Source: Alitta virens (lineage: Eukaryota; Annelida; Polychaeta; Phyllodocida; Nereididae). Taken from it: 64,000 nucleotides of DNA. The notes under the pieces were generated by a model. It had not been told where the DNA came from and searched no databases. It saw only the letters and a program-made list of their open reading frames with translations. Shown here piece by piece: positions 17,566 through 29,757 of this stretch (positions are counted from its first letter, which is position 1; each line of letters begins with the position of its first letter). A program made the translations under genes and the position numbers. The DNA lies in the NCBI GenBank assembly GCA_932294295.1, contig OW028581.1:13304162-13368161 (forward strand), given 5' to 3'.

Positions 17566-20500
17566 GGTAAGGTGGCCTTCATAGTGAGGTGGCCTTCATA
17601 GGGAGGTGGCCTTCATAGTGAGGCAGGCCCAATAGTGAGTTGGCCTTTATAGTGAGTTGGCCTTTATAGTGAGGTGGCCTTTATAGTGAGTTGGCCGTTA
17701 TAGTGAGGTGGCCTTTATAGTGGGGTGTCTTACCAGTGAAGTTGTCTTCATAGTGAGGTGATTATACTGAAATGCTGCAAGAAACCATTGCAACGGCGCT
17801 TTTCGTAATCCTCACAAGAGGGCGCACTTGTACACAGTGTGATGCTGATGATACCTGCATTTGCCTTCAATATTGAGGTGGCCTTAATATTAAGATGGTC
17901 TTAATAGTGAGGTGGACTGATATTGAGGTGTCCGTAATATTGGGGTGGCCTTAATATTGCCTTAATATTGGGGTGGCCTGTATAGAGAGTTGGCCTATAT
18001 GGAGAGGGGGCCCTAACATCAAGATGTCCCTAAAATCGGGGCGGCCTTCATACAGAAGTGGTCTTTATTGAGAGGTGGCCTTTATTGAGACGTGACCTTT
18101 ATTGAGATGTGACCTTAATGTAGAGGTGGCTTTGATAGTGAGGTGGTCTTAATAGTGAGGTGGCCTTTATAGTAAGTTGGCCAAAATAGTGAGGTGGTTA
18201 ATCATAATAACTTAACTATGTAAATGGCTGACAATGGCACTCTTGGGCACAAAATATGAGGCAAGCCCAGTTTGAATCCAAACCCTCAGGCCGCGTCATA
18301 GACGAGGGTCTGGTGGATATTAAAGCACGGCGAGATACGCAAGAAACTAGGTCAGTTGCTCCACCCATTAAATCGTACTTGTGGCCAAACCAAAGTATTC
18401 CTTTCAAATTCGCCTAAGATAACGTTGCATCATTCAATTATGTGCAGGCACTTGCTATGTTGTATTCTTATGACTAAATATACATTTTCTATTTTGTTAA
18501 ATTCTTGGTTCCCTACTTGAATTATTGCCCCCCCCCCCCCCCCATGAATTCCTTAAGACCCTCTCCTGCAGAAGGGCCTGATCGAGGGTCTTGCGTCAAG
18601 ACTGAGGCAGTATAAAAGCCCCTTTTTACAAAAGCTTCATGCGTTATGTTCTCCATTGAAATTATTGATCATTTCTAACACATTTTTGCCTTTTAAAAAT
18701 ACACATTGTATCATCAGGAAATAGTACGAATGTTAAAAATTTACTTACTAGGAGAAGATCATTAATGTAAAGCAAAAACAGAAGTTGACCCAGGGTTGAA
18801 CCCTGAGGCACCCCGTATTTCATGATTTCATAGTTTGAGTAGACACTATTGCCGTATTTAACTTTTTGAGGCCTGTTTGTTAAGTAACTCCTAAACCACG
18901 ACAATGTGTTATTGTGAATACCATAAGGAGTTAATTTGTGAAGCAAGATTGGATGATTAATGATAAACCAATAGCTTGTTCGTTATTTTTAGTGCTTTGT
19001 ATATAAATTCAGTGATTGTAATTAATGCATGGTCAGTTGAATGACCCTCATGTAATCCATATTGATGTAGATACAACATTGTTCTGAAGTAAATAATCAT
19101 AAAATTGCTTATACATAAATTTTTCATATATTTTGGAAAATACACTTAAAACAGATATAGGGCGATATTTATCAACTTTCTGTTTATTGCCGTTTATGAA
19201 TAGACGTAATTATAGCCTCCTTCAACTTATCAGGAAAAATACTTTGTTGAAAAGATATGTTAATTAAGTAGATCAATGGGGGACTCCACCTGATCAAATA
19301 CAGATTTCAAAATTGATGGGCGAATGCCATCAAAGCCAGTAGCTGTGTTCTGTAGATTCATAAATACTTTCTTTATAATCATCTTGAGGATATCTCATAT
19401 ATTGTAAAGGGTACATAAGTGTGCTTTATAAGTATAGCTAAATCGCTTTCAATTGATGAAAAATATTTATTAAAATTTTTATTGATATTGTTTGTACCAA
19501 TAATATGGCCATTGCTTGTTTCCAAGGTTTTAGGTAAAGTATTTAGTGTAACTACGATCTAGCATTTTATTAATAATTTGCTATGATTTCCGTAAGTCGT
19601 GTGTATATTTGTTAAGTGATTCAGCATAATATTTTCGCTCGCTTATTCTAAGTAAATGAGTTAGTTTATTCCTATGACATATAAACTTAATTTTATGGCT
19701 TAATAGTGAAGTGGTCTGCATAGTGAGGTGGCCTTCATGGTGAGGTGGCCTTCATAGTGAGGTGGCCTTCATAGTGAGGTGGTCTGCATAGTCAGGTGGC
19801 GTTCATGGTGAGGTGGCCTTCATAGTGTGGTGGTGAGTATGCCTATATAGTTTGTTGGCCTTTATAGTGAATTGTCTTACTAATGAATCAGTCTAAATTT
19901 TATATTGATTTTAATGCTGAGGTGGTCTTTAATGAGATGTTTTAAGTGGTGAGGTGGTGTAATTAGTGAAGTGGTCTTAATTGTGAAGTTGTCATAATAG
20001 GTCTTAATGGTGAGGTGGTCTTTATGGTGAGGTGATCTTTGCAGTGAGGTGGCCTTTATAGTGAGGTGATCTTTGCAGTGAAGTGGCCTTTATAGTGAGG
20101 TGATCTTTGCAGTAAGGTGGCCTTTATAGTGAGGTGATCTTTGCAGTGAGGTGGCCTTTATAGTGAGGTGGCTGTCATGGTGAGGTGGCCTTTATAAAGA
20201 GGTGGTCTTAATAGTGAAGTGGCCTTAATAATGAGGTGGCCTAAATAATGAGGTGGCCTTAATAGTGGGGTGTCTTACCAGTGAGGTGTCTTACTAGTGA
20301 AATTTTTTTAATAGTGAGGTGGTCTTAATATTGAGGTGGTCTTAATATTAAGAAGGTCTTAATAGTGAGGTGGACTGATATTGAGGTGTCCGTAATATTG
20401 GGGTGGCCTGTATAGAAAGGTGGCCTTTATGGAGAGGGGGCCCTAACATAAAGATGGCCTTAAAATTTGGGCGGCCTTCATACAGAAGTGGCCTTTATTG

Positions 20501-22056
20501 AGAGGTGCCCTTTATTGAGATGTGACCTTAATGTAGAGGTGGCTTTGATAGTGAGGTGGCCTTTATAGTAAGTTTGCCAAAATAGTGAGGTGGTTAATCA
20601 TAATAACGTAACTATGTAAATGGCTGACAATGGCACTCTTGGGCACAAAATATGAGGCAAGCCCAGTTCGAATCCAAACCCTCAGGCTGCGTCGTAGACG
20701 AGGGTCTAATGGATATTAAAGTGCGGCGACATACACGATGAAACTAGGTCAATCACTACGCCCGTTTAATCGTACTTGTGGCTGAACAAAGTAGTCCTTT
20801 GAAATTCGCCTAAGATAACGTTGCATCATTTAATTATGTACGGGCACTTGCTATGTTGTATTCTTATGATTAAATATACATTTTCTATTTTGTTAAATTC
20901 TTGGTTCCCCACTGGAATTATTTCGCCCCCCCCCCCCCATGAATTCCTTAAGACCCTCTCCTGCAGAAGGGCCTGATCGAGGGTCTTGCGTCGAGACTGA
21001 GGCAGTATAAAAGCCCCTTTTTTTACAAAAGCTTCATGCGTTATGTTCTCCATTGAAATTATTGATCATTTTTGCTTTTAAAAATACATTTGTATCATCA
21101 GGAAATAGTACGAATGTTAAAAATTACTTATTAGGGGAGGTCATTAATGTAAAGCAAAAACAGAAGTTGACCCAGGGTTGAACCCTGGGTCATCCCGCAT
21201 TTCATGATTTCATAGTTTGAGTAGACAATATTGCCGTATTTAACTTTTTGAGGCCTGTTTGCTAAGTAACTCCTAAACCACGATAATATGTTATTGTGAA
21301 AACCACAAGGAGTTAATTTGTGAAGCAAGATTGGATGATTAATGATAAACCAATAGCTTGTTTGTTATTTTTAGTGATTGTAATTAATGCATGGTCAGTT
21401 GAATGACCCTCATGTAATCCATATTGATGTAGATACAACATTGTTCTGAAGTAAATAATCATAAAATTGCTTATACATAAATTTTTCATATATTTTGGAA
21501 AATACAACAGATATAGAGCGATATTTTACAACTTTCTGTTTATTGCCGTTTATGAATAGGCGTAATTATAGCCTCCTTCAACTTATCAGGAAATATTTAC
21601 CTTGTTGAAAAGATTCCTTAATTAAGTAGATCAATGGGGACTCCACCTGATCAAATACAAATTTCAAAATTGATGGACGAATGCCATCAAAGCCAGCAGC
21701 TGTGTTCTTTAGATTCTTTCTTTATAATCATTTCCTTGAGGATATCTCATATATTGTAAAGGGTCTACATACGTGTGCTTTATAAGTACAGCTAAATCGC
21801 TTCCAATTGATGAAAAATATTTATTAAAATAATTATTGATATTGTTTGTACCAATAATATGGCCACTGCTTGTTTCCAAGGTTTTAGGCAAAGTATTTAG
21901 TGTAATGGTACGATCTAGCATTTTATTAATAATTCGCTATGAATTCCGTAAGTCGTGTGTATATTTGTTAAGTGATTCAGCATAATATTTTCTCTCGCTT
22001 ATTCTAAGTAAATGAGTTAGTTTACTCCTATGACATATAAACTTAATTTTATGGCT
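17566..22056. repeat. Tandem duplication of about 2.4 kb (minisatellite plus LINE fragment)
   Basis: Two copies follow each other. Each has an irregular minisatellite of GAGGTGGCCTTTATAGT-like units (17,566-18,195 and about 19,702-20,597), a unique segment starting near GTAAATGGCTGACAATGGCA (18,220 and 20,617), a C homopolymer, and a minus-strand reverse-transcriptase remnant. Copy 1 returns to minisatellite right after a shared TTAATTTTATGGCTT (about 19,700), while copy 2 continues into more of the retrotransposon (22,056). Copies differ by scattered substitutions and short indels. Confidence 0.85.
18660..19690 (-). pseudogene. Non-LTR retrotransposon reverse-transcriptase fragment, copy 1
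   Basis: Minus-strand frames (18,662-18,946 and 18,957-19,145) encode RT core motifs: GHSTDHALI upstream, then SWFRSYL.NRPQ, GVPQGSTLG, LFLLYINDL and a catalytic-box remnant FPDDT in place of FADD. The order fits a CR1/Jockey-like LINE. Frameshifts and stops separate the pieces, so it is dead. The 5' part is lost at the tandem-duplication junction. Confidence 0.8.
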
Positions 22057-22640
22057 TCACATGGATGTTTTAGATGAGCCTCATAAAGTCTATTTTTACT
22101 CTTAATTGAATTCAACAAACTTCGTGTTACCCATGATTTGTGATTTAGTTTGATAATCCATTTTTTGACAGGTCAACACAATTTATAACAATAATAGATT
22201 CTTAGAAACACATTTATTGCATAATTGACATCATTACAATAAAGAACTCTCTCCCAATTTTCTCTCAATAACATTTTTTACCCTAATGAAAATAACAATA
22301 TTCTTATCACAACTTTCAATATTAAAGCAGTTTGTCAGGAACACAGGTAGATGATCTGATATGTCTTGACATAGTACAGCGCTCAAGGAAGTAGTATTAT
22401 TCAGTATTTATGACATTTGTAAAGATATTATCTATTAAAGTAGCGGTATATTTTGTTAATCTAGTTGGTCTAGTAATCAATGGTATGAAAGTGTAAGACA
22501 ACATCACATTAAGGAAATCGCCAGAGAGATGAGGGGTGTCAGTATTGAGTAAGTTTACATTAAAGTCACCCACGAGATAACAAGACAATCTTTAACTACT
22601 TATTTCCACTAGTAATTTCTCGACACACTCATTAAATTCA
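21060..22640 (-). pseudogene. Non-LTR retrotransposon (endonuclease plus RT) remnant, copy 2
   Basis: Read leftward, this longer copy has an AP-endonuclease piece (22,397-22,588) with GDFNVNLL, a TRPTR motif and a LIDNIFTN-like end. A linker (21,709-21,921) and RT pieces (21,313-21,507 and 21,131-21,328) follow, carrying GHSTDHALI and QGSTLGQLLFLLYINDL. The catalytic YADD-type box is missing or decayed. It is inactive and is the source-like copy of the fragment at 18.7-19.7 kb. Confidence 0.8.
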
Positions 22641-22687
22641 GTAATATAGGTGTATTGGGTGGTCGATAAATTTCACTAATTATAGCA

Positions 22688-23150
22688 TTCTAAAGCCACT
22701 ATCTCACATAGCCGAGTGACGAAGCAGAGTTATGACGATCGCTGGAAAGCAATCAATCTGCTTCACTCTTGGTCATTTGACGACTAGAAAAAGCAAGTCA
22801 GCAAGGTCTCGCTGATCGCTCGCCGATAGCTCGCCTTCTTCACACGCCGACCACTCGGCGAGGAAATCACGTCCACAAAGCAATCCATCTGACCAAGTGT
22901 ACTCCCAGAGTGACCAAGTGTACTCCCAGAGTAAATCCCGAGCAATTCTAGAGCAAATTTGCTCGGCGACAATTCTAAAAAGTTTTAAACATGTTTAAAA
23001 CTTTACAATCGTTCTACGAGTATTGCCGTGTATTTACGAGCCTTTCCAGAGTGGTCGGCGTGCAGAGCCGTGTATTCCCGACTACCTAATTTATTAAGCA
23101 CTCGGCATCACTCGGCATTGTCCCTCGGCTATGTGAGATAGGCCCTTTAG
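22688..23150. mobile_element. Non-autonomous foldback DNA element (MITE-like)
   Basis: Terminal inverted repeats are visible as CTATCTCACATAGCCGAG near 22,701 and its inverse near 23,126-23,143, extended outward to CTAAAG/CTTTAG. Between them lie further inverted CTCGGC and GCCGAG segments. There is no coding frame. A related end sequence (GGCTATGTGAGAT) occurs at about 57,172, so the family has at least one other member in the window. Confidence 0.75.
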
Positions 23151-25474
23151 GTGTATTAAAACCTTCTTATCAGTCTCTATAAACACGGATTCAGCAAAAT
23201 TACTGAGATGATTACACAGATCATCACGTAAATTAAAGTCTATAAGTTTAATATACAGAGAAACTCCTCCTCCTATTTGTCCTCCTCCTCTTTGTTCTCC
23301 TCTTTGTCCTCCTCCTCTTTGTCCTCCTCTTTGTCCTCCTCTTTGTCATGCACAGCCACATAATTTGGTAAAGCAGCCAGATCAGTGATGATCATTTGAT
23401 CAACTTTTGATGTGGACTTCACAAATTTATCATCTAAATAATAATGACATGTATCCAATACCTCTGACACATAATTTTTAAATAGATTTAGGTTTGAATC
23501 TGGGTCAACAGTTGTAATTGGAATACTAGAATAGCTTAGTATTATCTGCAATATCCTTTTCAAATGTCTGAAGTCTTAGACTGGATAAATGATCACAGGA
23601 GACCACATCTGTGTAATTGAGCTCAGCTAAGAGTTCAGTTTTACCAGTTACATGGAAAAATGGCAACTCAGTCAAACAGAGTATTTATTTTGACCAATAA
23701 CTTACAATTTACATAAACAAAAATAATCAAGGAAAACCGGTTATATTATGGTCATAGGAAAAATCCCCTAAGACCAAAAACAGCTGACGTGCATGCCACC
23801 TATGAGCCATTTGGTGTTATAATATATGAGTATTGGCTACAAATGAAAGGAAAATCATGGTAAGGATTGCAAGTGCTACAAGCAGGACAGTACCAAATTA
23901 TTACCTATATTTACATTAATTGTTTTAATCGCATGTTCGCTGATGGGCTACCTTGTACTGCATACATAACAGTTTGGATTAGTACAGACTTCTGGTGAAG
24001 ACTGTCATCTATTCACATGATTAATAAAAAATATACATTGGTAAATTTATACATAAAGCCTATACGTAATAAACACCAGTTGATACACCGAGTTACCAAC
24101 AACATGAAAAAAAAATTATCCAGTGGATATAATATGACTCTACTGATAGGGCGAGTAGCGTATTTATACTAGATTTGGGAATGGCAAAGAGACATTGTGG
24201 TAAACATTTTAAAACCAGATTAGTGATGTAAGTATTGAAACACAAATGAGAATACATTGGGAATGTAATCTATGACTAAAGGAGCAGTTTGAAGGTCTGT
24301 TTCACTTTTCACTTGTCTGATTTTGTTCGTTTTCTTTATCAGTTTAGGATGATCTTACTATTGAATGACCAACAGTCAGTTTGTTAGCTTTTTTTCTGCC
24401 GGGCTATAACTTTCCTGTAATCTTCGGTGTCTTCCTCATCATCGCTTGGCTGTATTTCAGGATCAAAAAGTCTTCTGCAAGTCTTTCCTTTTGAATCCGG
24501 GCCCAGGTTTTATGTATATTTCTTCTTGCTCGGAGTATTTTTAACTGTTTGCTTTTGAGCTATGCTTATTATGACCTAGCTTTTTGCAGGTCCTTTAACA
24601 TCTTTTGATTCTTTTTAATGTTAAAACTAGCTTGATGTAATTGTAACAGGTTTTCAAAATATTTTATGACTTGCTTTTATCAATATTAGTGCAAAAAACA
24701 ACAAATGGTATTATACCATTTCAAAATATTATTCCCTTGTCATTTAAAAAAATTGATTTAAATTAAAATAAATCCTCAACCCTGTACTGCACCCTCCCTT
24801 CAACGCAATGTGAGCTTATCTCTAATGCCAGAGCACTTCGTGGGTGTTTGACAGCTACTTGGATCACTGGGGATCCAAATCGCGTCATTTCCCGCCATTT
24901 TGCTGAGGGTGCATACTGGGTAAAGAACTTCCTACACTCACTGCAGCTAAAAAAACTACTAACAGAAAACTAAGTTGGAATAAGCAATAAACTATAGTGA
25001 CTTGACAATCTATCCTTAACGAATCGAGCCAAACGATATTGCGCAATGCATTTCATTCGTTTGAAAACTTTCCTGACTCACCCCCTTTTCACTCTGATAC
25101 ATATGTAATCATCCAAATACGTGAAGGTTTTCTAGAAACCTTCTGGACAATAATGAATATTGATTTACCAAACGGCATTGACATATGACCATCGCAAGAG
25201 TTCAGGTGGTGAGATTTTTCAATTTTTGTAAGCAAGATTTTGCTCATTTCTGGTCTCTTGAAGGTGGTACTTGTAATGGATGATGCATGATGTAAAATTC
25301 AAGTCAACCCATCTTGGAATACATCTTCAATGGAGCCGGAGTTCAAAATGTCACGTTTTAAATTAACATGTGACCTATACCTATATTTTCCTACATGTAT
25401 AACAAAGGCCTAATCCACAAATAATGAGGACAAAAGTGCAACATGTTGCAAGCGTAACATCTGTGCAGAATGAC
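23151..25474. other. Flank left of the LTR element; minor repeats only
   Basis: A CCTCCTCTTTGT microsatellite lies at 23,270-23,348. Next to it a minus-strand frame (23,273-23,563) encodes about 75 ordinary residues followed by a repeat-derived acidic tail. I cannot place it, and it may be a retrotransposon or exon remnant. The rest, to 25,474, shows no supported feature. Confidence 0.35.
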
Positions 25475-25478
25475 CTAT

Positions 25479-26754
25479 TATCGTATGGTGCCAGGAAGAG
25501 CACCCTACGACCTCCAGCAATTAATAATATATAGAATGTGTTTGTTAACTAGTAACTGACCCAATTATGTCAATTATTTAATAATCCGTTTTGCAGCTCA
25601 TTAATGACAAAACGGTAGTATATAGTATTTTTGTATGTAACATATATGTACGTAATTGTTCTGTAATAATTAATTGGATGATTATAATATGTGTGATGAT
25701 ATTTGATGTTTGTAGTTTGATGAAGATGAAACTTGTGAAGATATATGAGATATCTGACATCTCCCATTTCTTAATGTACTTTATTGTCTCAACATATGTA
25801 TTTCTGTACACATACCCACTATAAGGGCTCTACTGTATCATTAATGTTTTTCTCCCATATGTAGGGAAACTAAATTGTGATGATTTACTAATGTATACTT
25901 ACTAATGTATTACAATTTTGAAATGAATGTAGTAGAATTACTAGTTAACATATTGGAATATGAGCACACATTCCTTGGTCAGTAAAACACAGAAGGGTAA
26001 AACTAAAAATAGCTCTAATCTCCAAGCAGACTGCTGCAGGAAACTGGCATGGCTCACCATGCCACTCTACAGCAGGCCACAGAGGGGGGGGGGGGGGCAG
26101 GTATTGAGTATAAAATCAAGGTAAGGGGCTGGGGTTAGTCAGATCTAGAGAAGAGAAGAAGAGAGAAGAGAGCTAGAGAGAAAGAGAGAGAGAGAGAAGA
26201 GCAGCCAGTTGGAAAGAACTGAGCACCCAGAAGATTGAGGATAGAAAAGATAGAATTTGAAAGTTTAGTAATTAGAATTTAAATGTCAGGTTATACGACA
26301 AGTGTATGACCAAGGAATGATGTGCACTTTTGTTTAAGGTATGTGAATTTGCTTTTTGTTTAGTGTGTGTAATCATATGCCTTTAAATGTTATGTCTGAC
26401 AATTGTGTGAATTTTAAATAGATTAAAGGTTCGAAATTTATTTCTCCTAGAATTCTAGTTAATTACTGCAATCAGAATCTAGTGACCTATAACGGAAAGA
26501 CTAGAAAAATTTCTGAAAAACACAAAATATTAATCCAGACTCAGCAATTTCATACTGAGCCGAGACATATTTAAATTGGATTTGATGCCAAATCAGCAGT
26601 ATATATAGACAGATAAATAATAGAAAGAATTTCTGACAGATTAGGCTTTTGGCCGCGCTCAGAATTTCCATACTTTTGATAAGACTTCGGTCACCTAGTT
26701 TAAGATCCCGGATTTGGACTAATTAGTTTAACGAGCTATTAGTGCCAATCAATA
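25479..26754 (+). repeat. 5' LTR
   Basis: The 1,276-base repeat matches 40,974-42,244 almost base for base. Visible differences are the length of a G tract (26,084-26,097) and about two substitutions. It begins TATCGTATGG and ends CAATCAATA rather than the usual TG...CA. These ends are supported by the CTAT duplication. TATAAAA at 26,109-26,115 is a plausible promoter, followed by a purine-rich GAGA tract. Confidence 0.93.
26109..26115 (+). promoter_or_regulatory. TATA box in the 5' LTR
   Basis: TATAAAA follows the G tract and is conserved in the 3' LTR at 41,599-41,605. Transcription would start near 26,140, defining the start of the R region. Confidence 0.5.
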
Positions 26755-26771
26755 TGGTGGAGAACCGGGGC
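26755..26771 (+). promoter_or_regulatory. Probable primer-binding site
   Basis: TGGTGGAGAACCGGGG follows the 5' LTR with no gap. Binding sites for tRNA primers start with TGG, matching the tRNA CCA end. I cannot name the tRNA. Confidence 0.5.
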
Positions 26772-26933
26772 ATTAGGTAGAAGTGTGATAATTCTGGTGT
26801 CAGGCTAATTGCCTTCTCTAATTGTGTAATCATACTTGGACTATTTTTATCTGTAAGGAAGGGTAGACAGTAAATAGCAAGAAAACCTATAGAAATAGGA
26901 AAACTGATAATGGTAAATAGATTCAGTTAATTA

Positions 26934-26943
26934 CCAGGTAAGT
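26934..26943 (+). promoter_or_regulatory. Splice donor in the gag leader
   Basis: CCAGGTAAGT is a near-perfect donor 55 bases before the gag ATG. As in retroviruses, it could give spliced mRNAs for the LRR and env genes. I did not locate a convincing acceptor upstream of those genes. Confidence 0.45.
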
Positions 26944-26992
26944 GAAATTTTATGATTATTGACCTATGATTGAAGGTTAGTAAATTGTTAAA

Positions 26993-29755
26993 ATGAGTCT
27001 GCTAAAAGGCAAGATGAAACCTTTCTTTGGTTCCAAAGAGGAACTGTGGAAGGAACGCCTAACGAGGGCCCAACAAGCAGCAGCAGATCCCTTGCAGTTT
27101 GCTCCCATGTTTGTTGATCCCACAGAGGCTCCTAAGGTTATTCCCGCAGTGCGAGTGGATATGCATTTGTTTACCAATTCGAACGTCTTTATGACTCAGC
27201 ATGCTATCGCCTCACATTTTGGGGTATATTTGGCCGAGCGGTTCGATCATAAAAGGCCTGCAGATTGGGCACGCTTGTCTCTCGAATATATTCACCCTAT
27301 TTTTAGACAAGTAGCCTCTGCACTTGTAACAATAAACATGTCAGCGGGAACAGCAGCCCAGATTTTGGTCATGCTTTTGAATACAAAATATCTCAAACGA
27401 GAGCAATGCATTGGTGTGATGTCCAACGTGTGGGAAATCCTGATTAATGACCCCAGCCAATCTCCCCTTTTTCCCACCGCTGATGTTGACTTGTTTATGC
27501 GCTTGTATATGGGTCCCTCGTTGGATAGTTTTAACCATGAATTTATGTGGCGTCTAGCCCAAAAACTAGACAAGTTTTTGATCTCTGAACTAAGCCTACC
27601 GAAATCTTATCTGAAGGATATGCGCTTACAAATAGAAACCTGGTTTTCAATGTCTAGTGAACAAGTGATGCAGGGGAATATAGGCTCACAATCACGAGGG
27701 TACGATAGTGACAGGGGAAATGTGCAAGTCAAGACAGAGGGACCTCAAGAAGTAGAAAGTAAACAAAGAACAGATGTCGTTAGAACCACAGGGGAAAGGG
27801 AAAGGGAAGAGGCTGAACTGACATTCACTGATGAGATCGAGATGGAACAGATGGGACAAAGACTAGAAGCTTTGGAAAAATCTGTAGCCGACTCTACCAA
27901 TAAATTCTCCAATTTAATGTCCACCATTAACCCTCGAAACCAGCTAGGCAGACAAGTCCCCGCGACTTCCACACCCCGCTACCCCCCTGTTCTGCCCCCT
28001 CCCCTGACACCTCCTTATACAGCTGCACCAGACCTTGTGGGTAGACCCCTTGGTCGTCAGTTCAAGGTTCCAGGTCCATTAGAATCAACTTTTGATCAAC
28101 AATGGATGGAGCAAGAGACAGCTGATACCAAGAAACCGCCCATAACGCGCCATAGGCTAGAACATCAAACAGATTTCTCAGAAGATGATGAAGATATGGC
28201 TGAGTTAGCTACCCATTTGTCTCTGCGTCCTGAGAGACAATGGCCTCATCAGAGCAAAAAGAGTGCCAACAATTACAACCTAAAAGAAGGTCCAGATTGT
28301 CTATTATCTCCTATCAGGCCTATTAAATCTAGTCCTGAGCCTGTTGTGAATGTTTATGCAGCTAGGGCGAGGTTTAGAGGTTCGCGAAAGGGAGACCCTC
28401 CGCTAGACACCCCCAAGAGTTCACAACCCCCAAAAGCTAAATCCTCGTCAAGTACCCCCAAGGGAGTGGGAAAGTTGTTTACTGCACGGGGTGGGTCCAA
28501 AGATAAGGTAACTCCAAAGAGTAAATTAAAGAAAGGAGGTCCACCGCCAGACTCCTCAGATGATACAAGTGATTCTGATGGGGAACCTCATATCACCATA
28601 GACACTATGGCTCTGCGCAAGAAACTTACACAGTTTTTCCCAAACCTTTTTAACGGTACGGGAACAGCTGCAGCAGCACGAGGTCACTGGTATTCATTCC
28701 AGGACTTCCTTCAATATCACGGTATCACCGGTAAACGCTATGAAGATACCGCCATTGCGCTCTTTAAGTTGTCGTTGAAAGAAGCTGCCAGGTCTTGGTT
28801 CCAAGATCTTCCCAAGAACCTCACATTGGCATCGCTAAAAGATGAATTCTTTAGCCGATTCCATATTGATGTGGGATCCAGGACTTCGGCTTCGCAACAA
28901 TTTTGGTATCTCGAAAGGTCTGAGGGCGAATCATGGGGAGAGACAATTGGGAGGCTAAAAATGCTAAACCACAAATTGGGGTATACTGAGCAGACACTCA
29001 TTGACAAAGTACTTGAATTATTACCAGTACAGGTAAGACTTAGAATACGGGAAATTGACCCTCAAACACTTGACGAGGTAGCTGAGGTAATTCGCTTCTA
29101 TGAACGTGAGGGCCTTGAAACAAATAGTCAAGCTACTCCCAGGGGTGCCCCACGCAAGAGCAAAGGTCCTGTGATGGAAATCAACCAAAATCCCGTTCAA
29201 TCAGAAGTCAAATATATCCTGGCCACACAAGCACCGTATTACAACACTGGGGCTCAGACAGGTGACAATATGAGAAGGGCAGTGCTGAGAAAACCTCTCA
29301 GTGAAGTAGAATGCTACTCCTGCCACCGCTATGGACATATAGCCAGAAACTGTCCTAATGTCCCCCATAGTTCTAGACCTCCCCATTACTCTGGTCATCC
29401 GCGTTTTTCCCAACCTCAGCAACAGCAGCCGCAGAACTATCAGTATCCAAGTAATGCGCAATACCCCCCTTACTGGACTCCTGCTCCCTACAACTCATAT
29501 CCTCAACCCCAAGGGTATCAAGATTCATACGGCAACTATTCTTACCCCCCGTATGGATCGTACCAGGCAGCACCTCCGCCCTCATGGCCGGCGCCAAACG
29601 CCCCCGCTAGCCGAGACCGTCAAGCCTCCAGGCCTCAGTATAATAGAGCGGAGGAGCGTGAAGCAGTGCCTGCAGGTTCAAACAACTCCGCGGTGTCTCA
29701 AGACGTGCGTGAAGACATTAAACGTAATGAGCCTTTTCCTCGGGGAGCTCAGTAA
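26993..29755 (+). CDS. gag: Gag polyprotein with CCHC zinc knuckle
   Basis: The 920-residue protein would form the particle core and bind genomic RNA. Residues about 1-225 form a helix-rich domain I do not recognise. Residues 225-530 are a charged and Pro/Ser-rich linker. A retrotransposon-gag capsid region follows at about 555-720, with WYSFQDFL, ARSWFQDLP and a leucine-rich end. One zinc knuckle (CYSCHRYGHIARNC) lies near 768-781, and a Gln/Tyr/Pro-rich tail ends the protein. It is much longer than typical Gypsy gag because of the N-terminal domain. The stop at 29,753 is followed by pol in the -1 frame, with no clear slippery heptamer. Confidence 0.9.
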   Translation: MSLLKGKMKPFFGSKEELWKERLTRAQQAAADPLQFAPMFVDPTEAPKVIPAVRVDMHLFTNSNVFMTQHAIASHFGVYLAERFDHKRPADWARLSLEYIHPIFRQVASALVTINMSAGTAAQILVMLLNTKYLKREQCIGVMSNVWEILINDPSQSPLFPTADVDLFMRLYMGPSLDSFNHEFMWRLAQKLDKFLISELSLPKSYLKDMRLQIETWFSMSSEQVMQGNIGSQSRGYDSDRGNVQVKTEGPQEVESKQRTDVVRTTGEREREEAELTFTDEIEMEQMGQRLEALEKSVADSTNKFSNLMSTINPRNQLGRQVPATSTPRYPPVLPPPLTPPYTAAPDLVGRPLGRQFKVPGPLESTFDQQWMEQETADTKKPPITRHRLEHQTDFSEDDEDMAELATHLSLRPERQWPHQSKKSANNYNLKEGPDCLLSPIRPIKSSPEPVVNVYAARARFRGSRKGDPPLDTPKSSQPPKAKSSSSTPKGVGKLFTARGGSKDKVTPKSKLKKGGPPPDSSDDTSDSDGEPHITIDTMALRKKLTQFFPNLFNGTGTAAAARGHWYSFQDFLQYHGITGKRYEDTAIALFKLSLKEAARSWFQDLPKNLTLASLKDEFFSRFHIDVGSRTSASQQFWYLERSEGESWGETIGRLKMLNHKLGYTEQTLIDKVLELLPVQVRLRIREIDPQTLDEVAEVIRFYEREGLETNSQATPRGAPRKSKGPVMEINQNPVQSEVKYILATQAPYYNTGAQTGDNMRRAVLRKPLSEVECYSCHRYGHIARNCPNVPHSSRPPHYSGHPRFSQPQQQQPQNYQYPSNAQYPPYWTPAPYNSYPQPQGYQDSYGNYSYPPYGSYQAAPPPSWPAPNAPASRDRQASRPQYNRAEEREAVPAGSNNSAVSQDVREDIKRNEPFPRGAQ

Positions 29756-29757
29756 AA

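Noticed and set aside
25570..25824. Frames on both strands, repeated at 41,065-41,319
   Set aside because: They are identical in both LTRs and overlap each other on opposite strands; chance frames in AT-rich DNA.
25485..26751. LTR ends as TG...CA
   Set aside because: Both LTRs share six bases before the TG and three after the CA, and no target duplication fits; TATCG...AATA with CTAT does.
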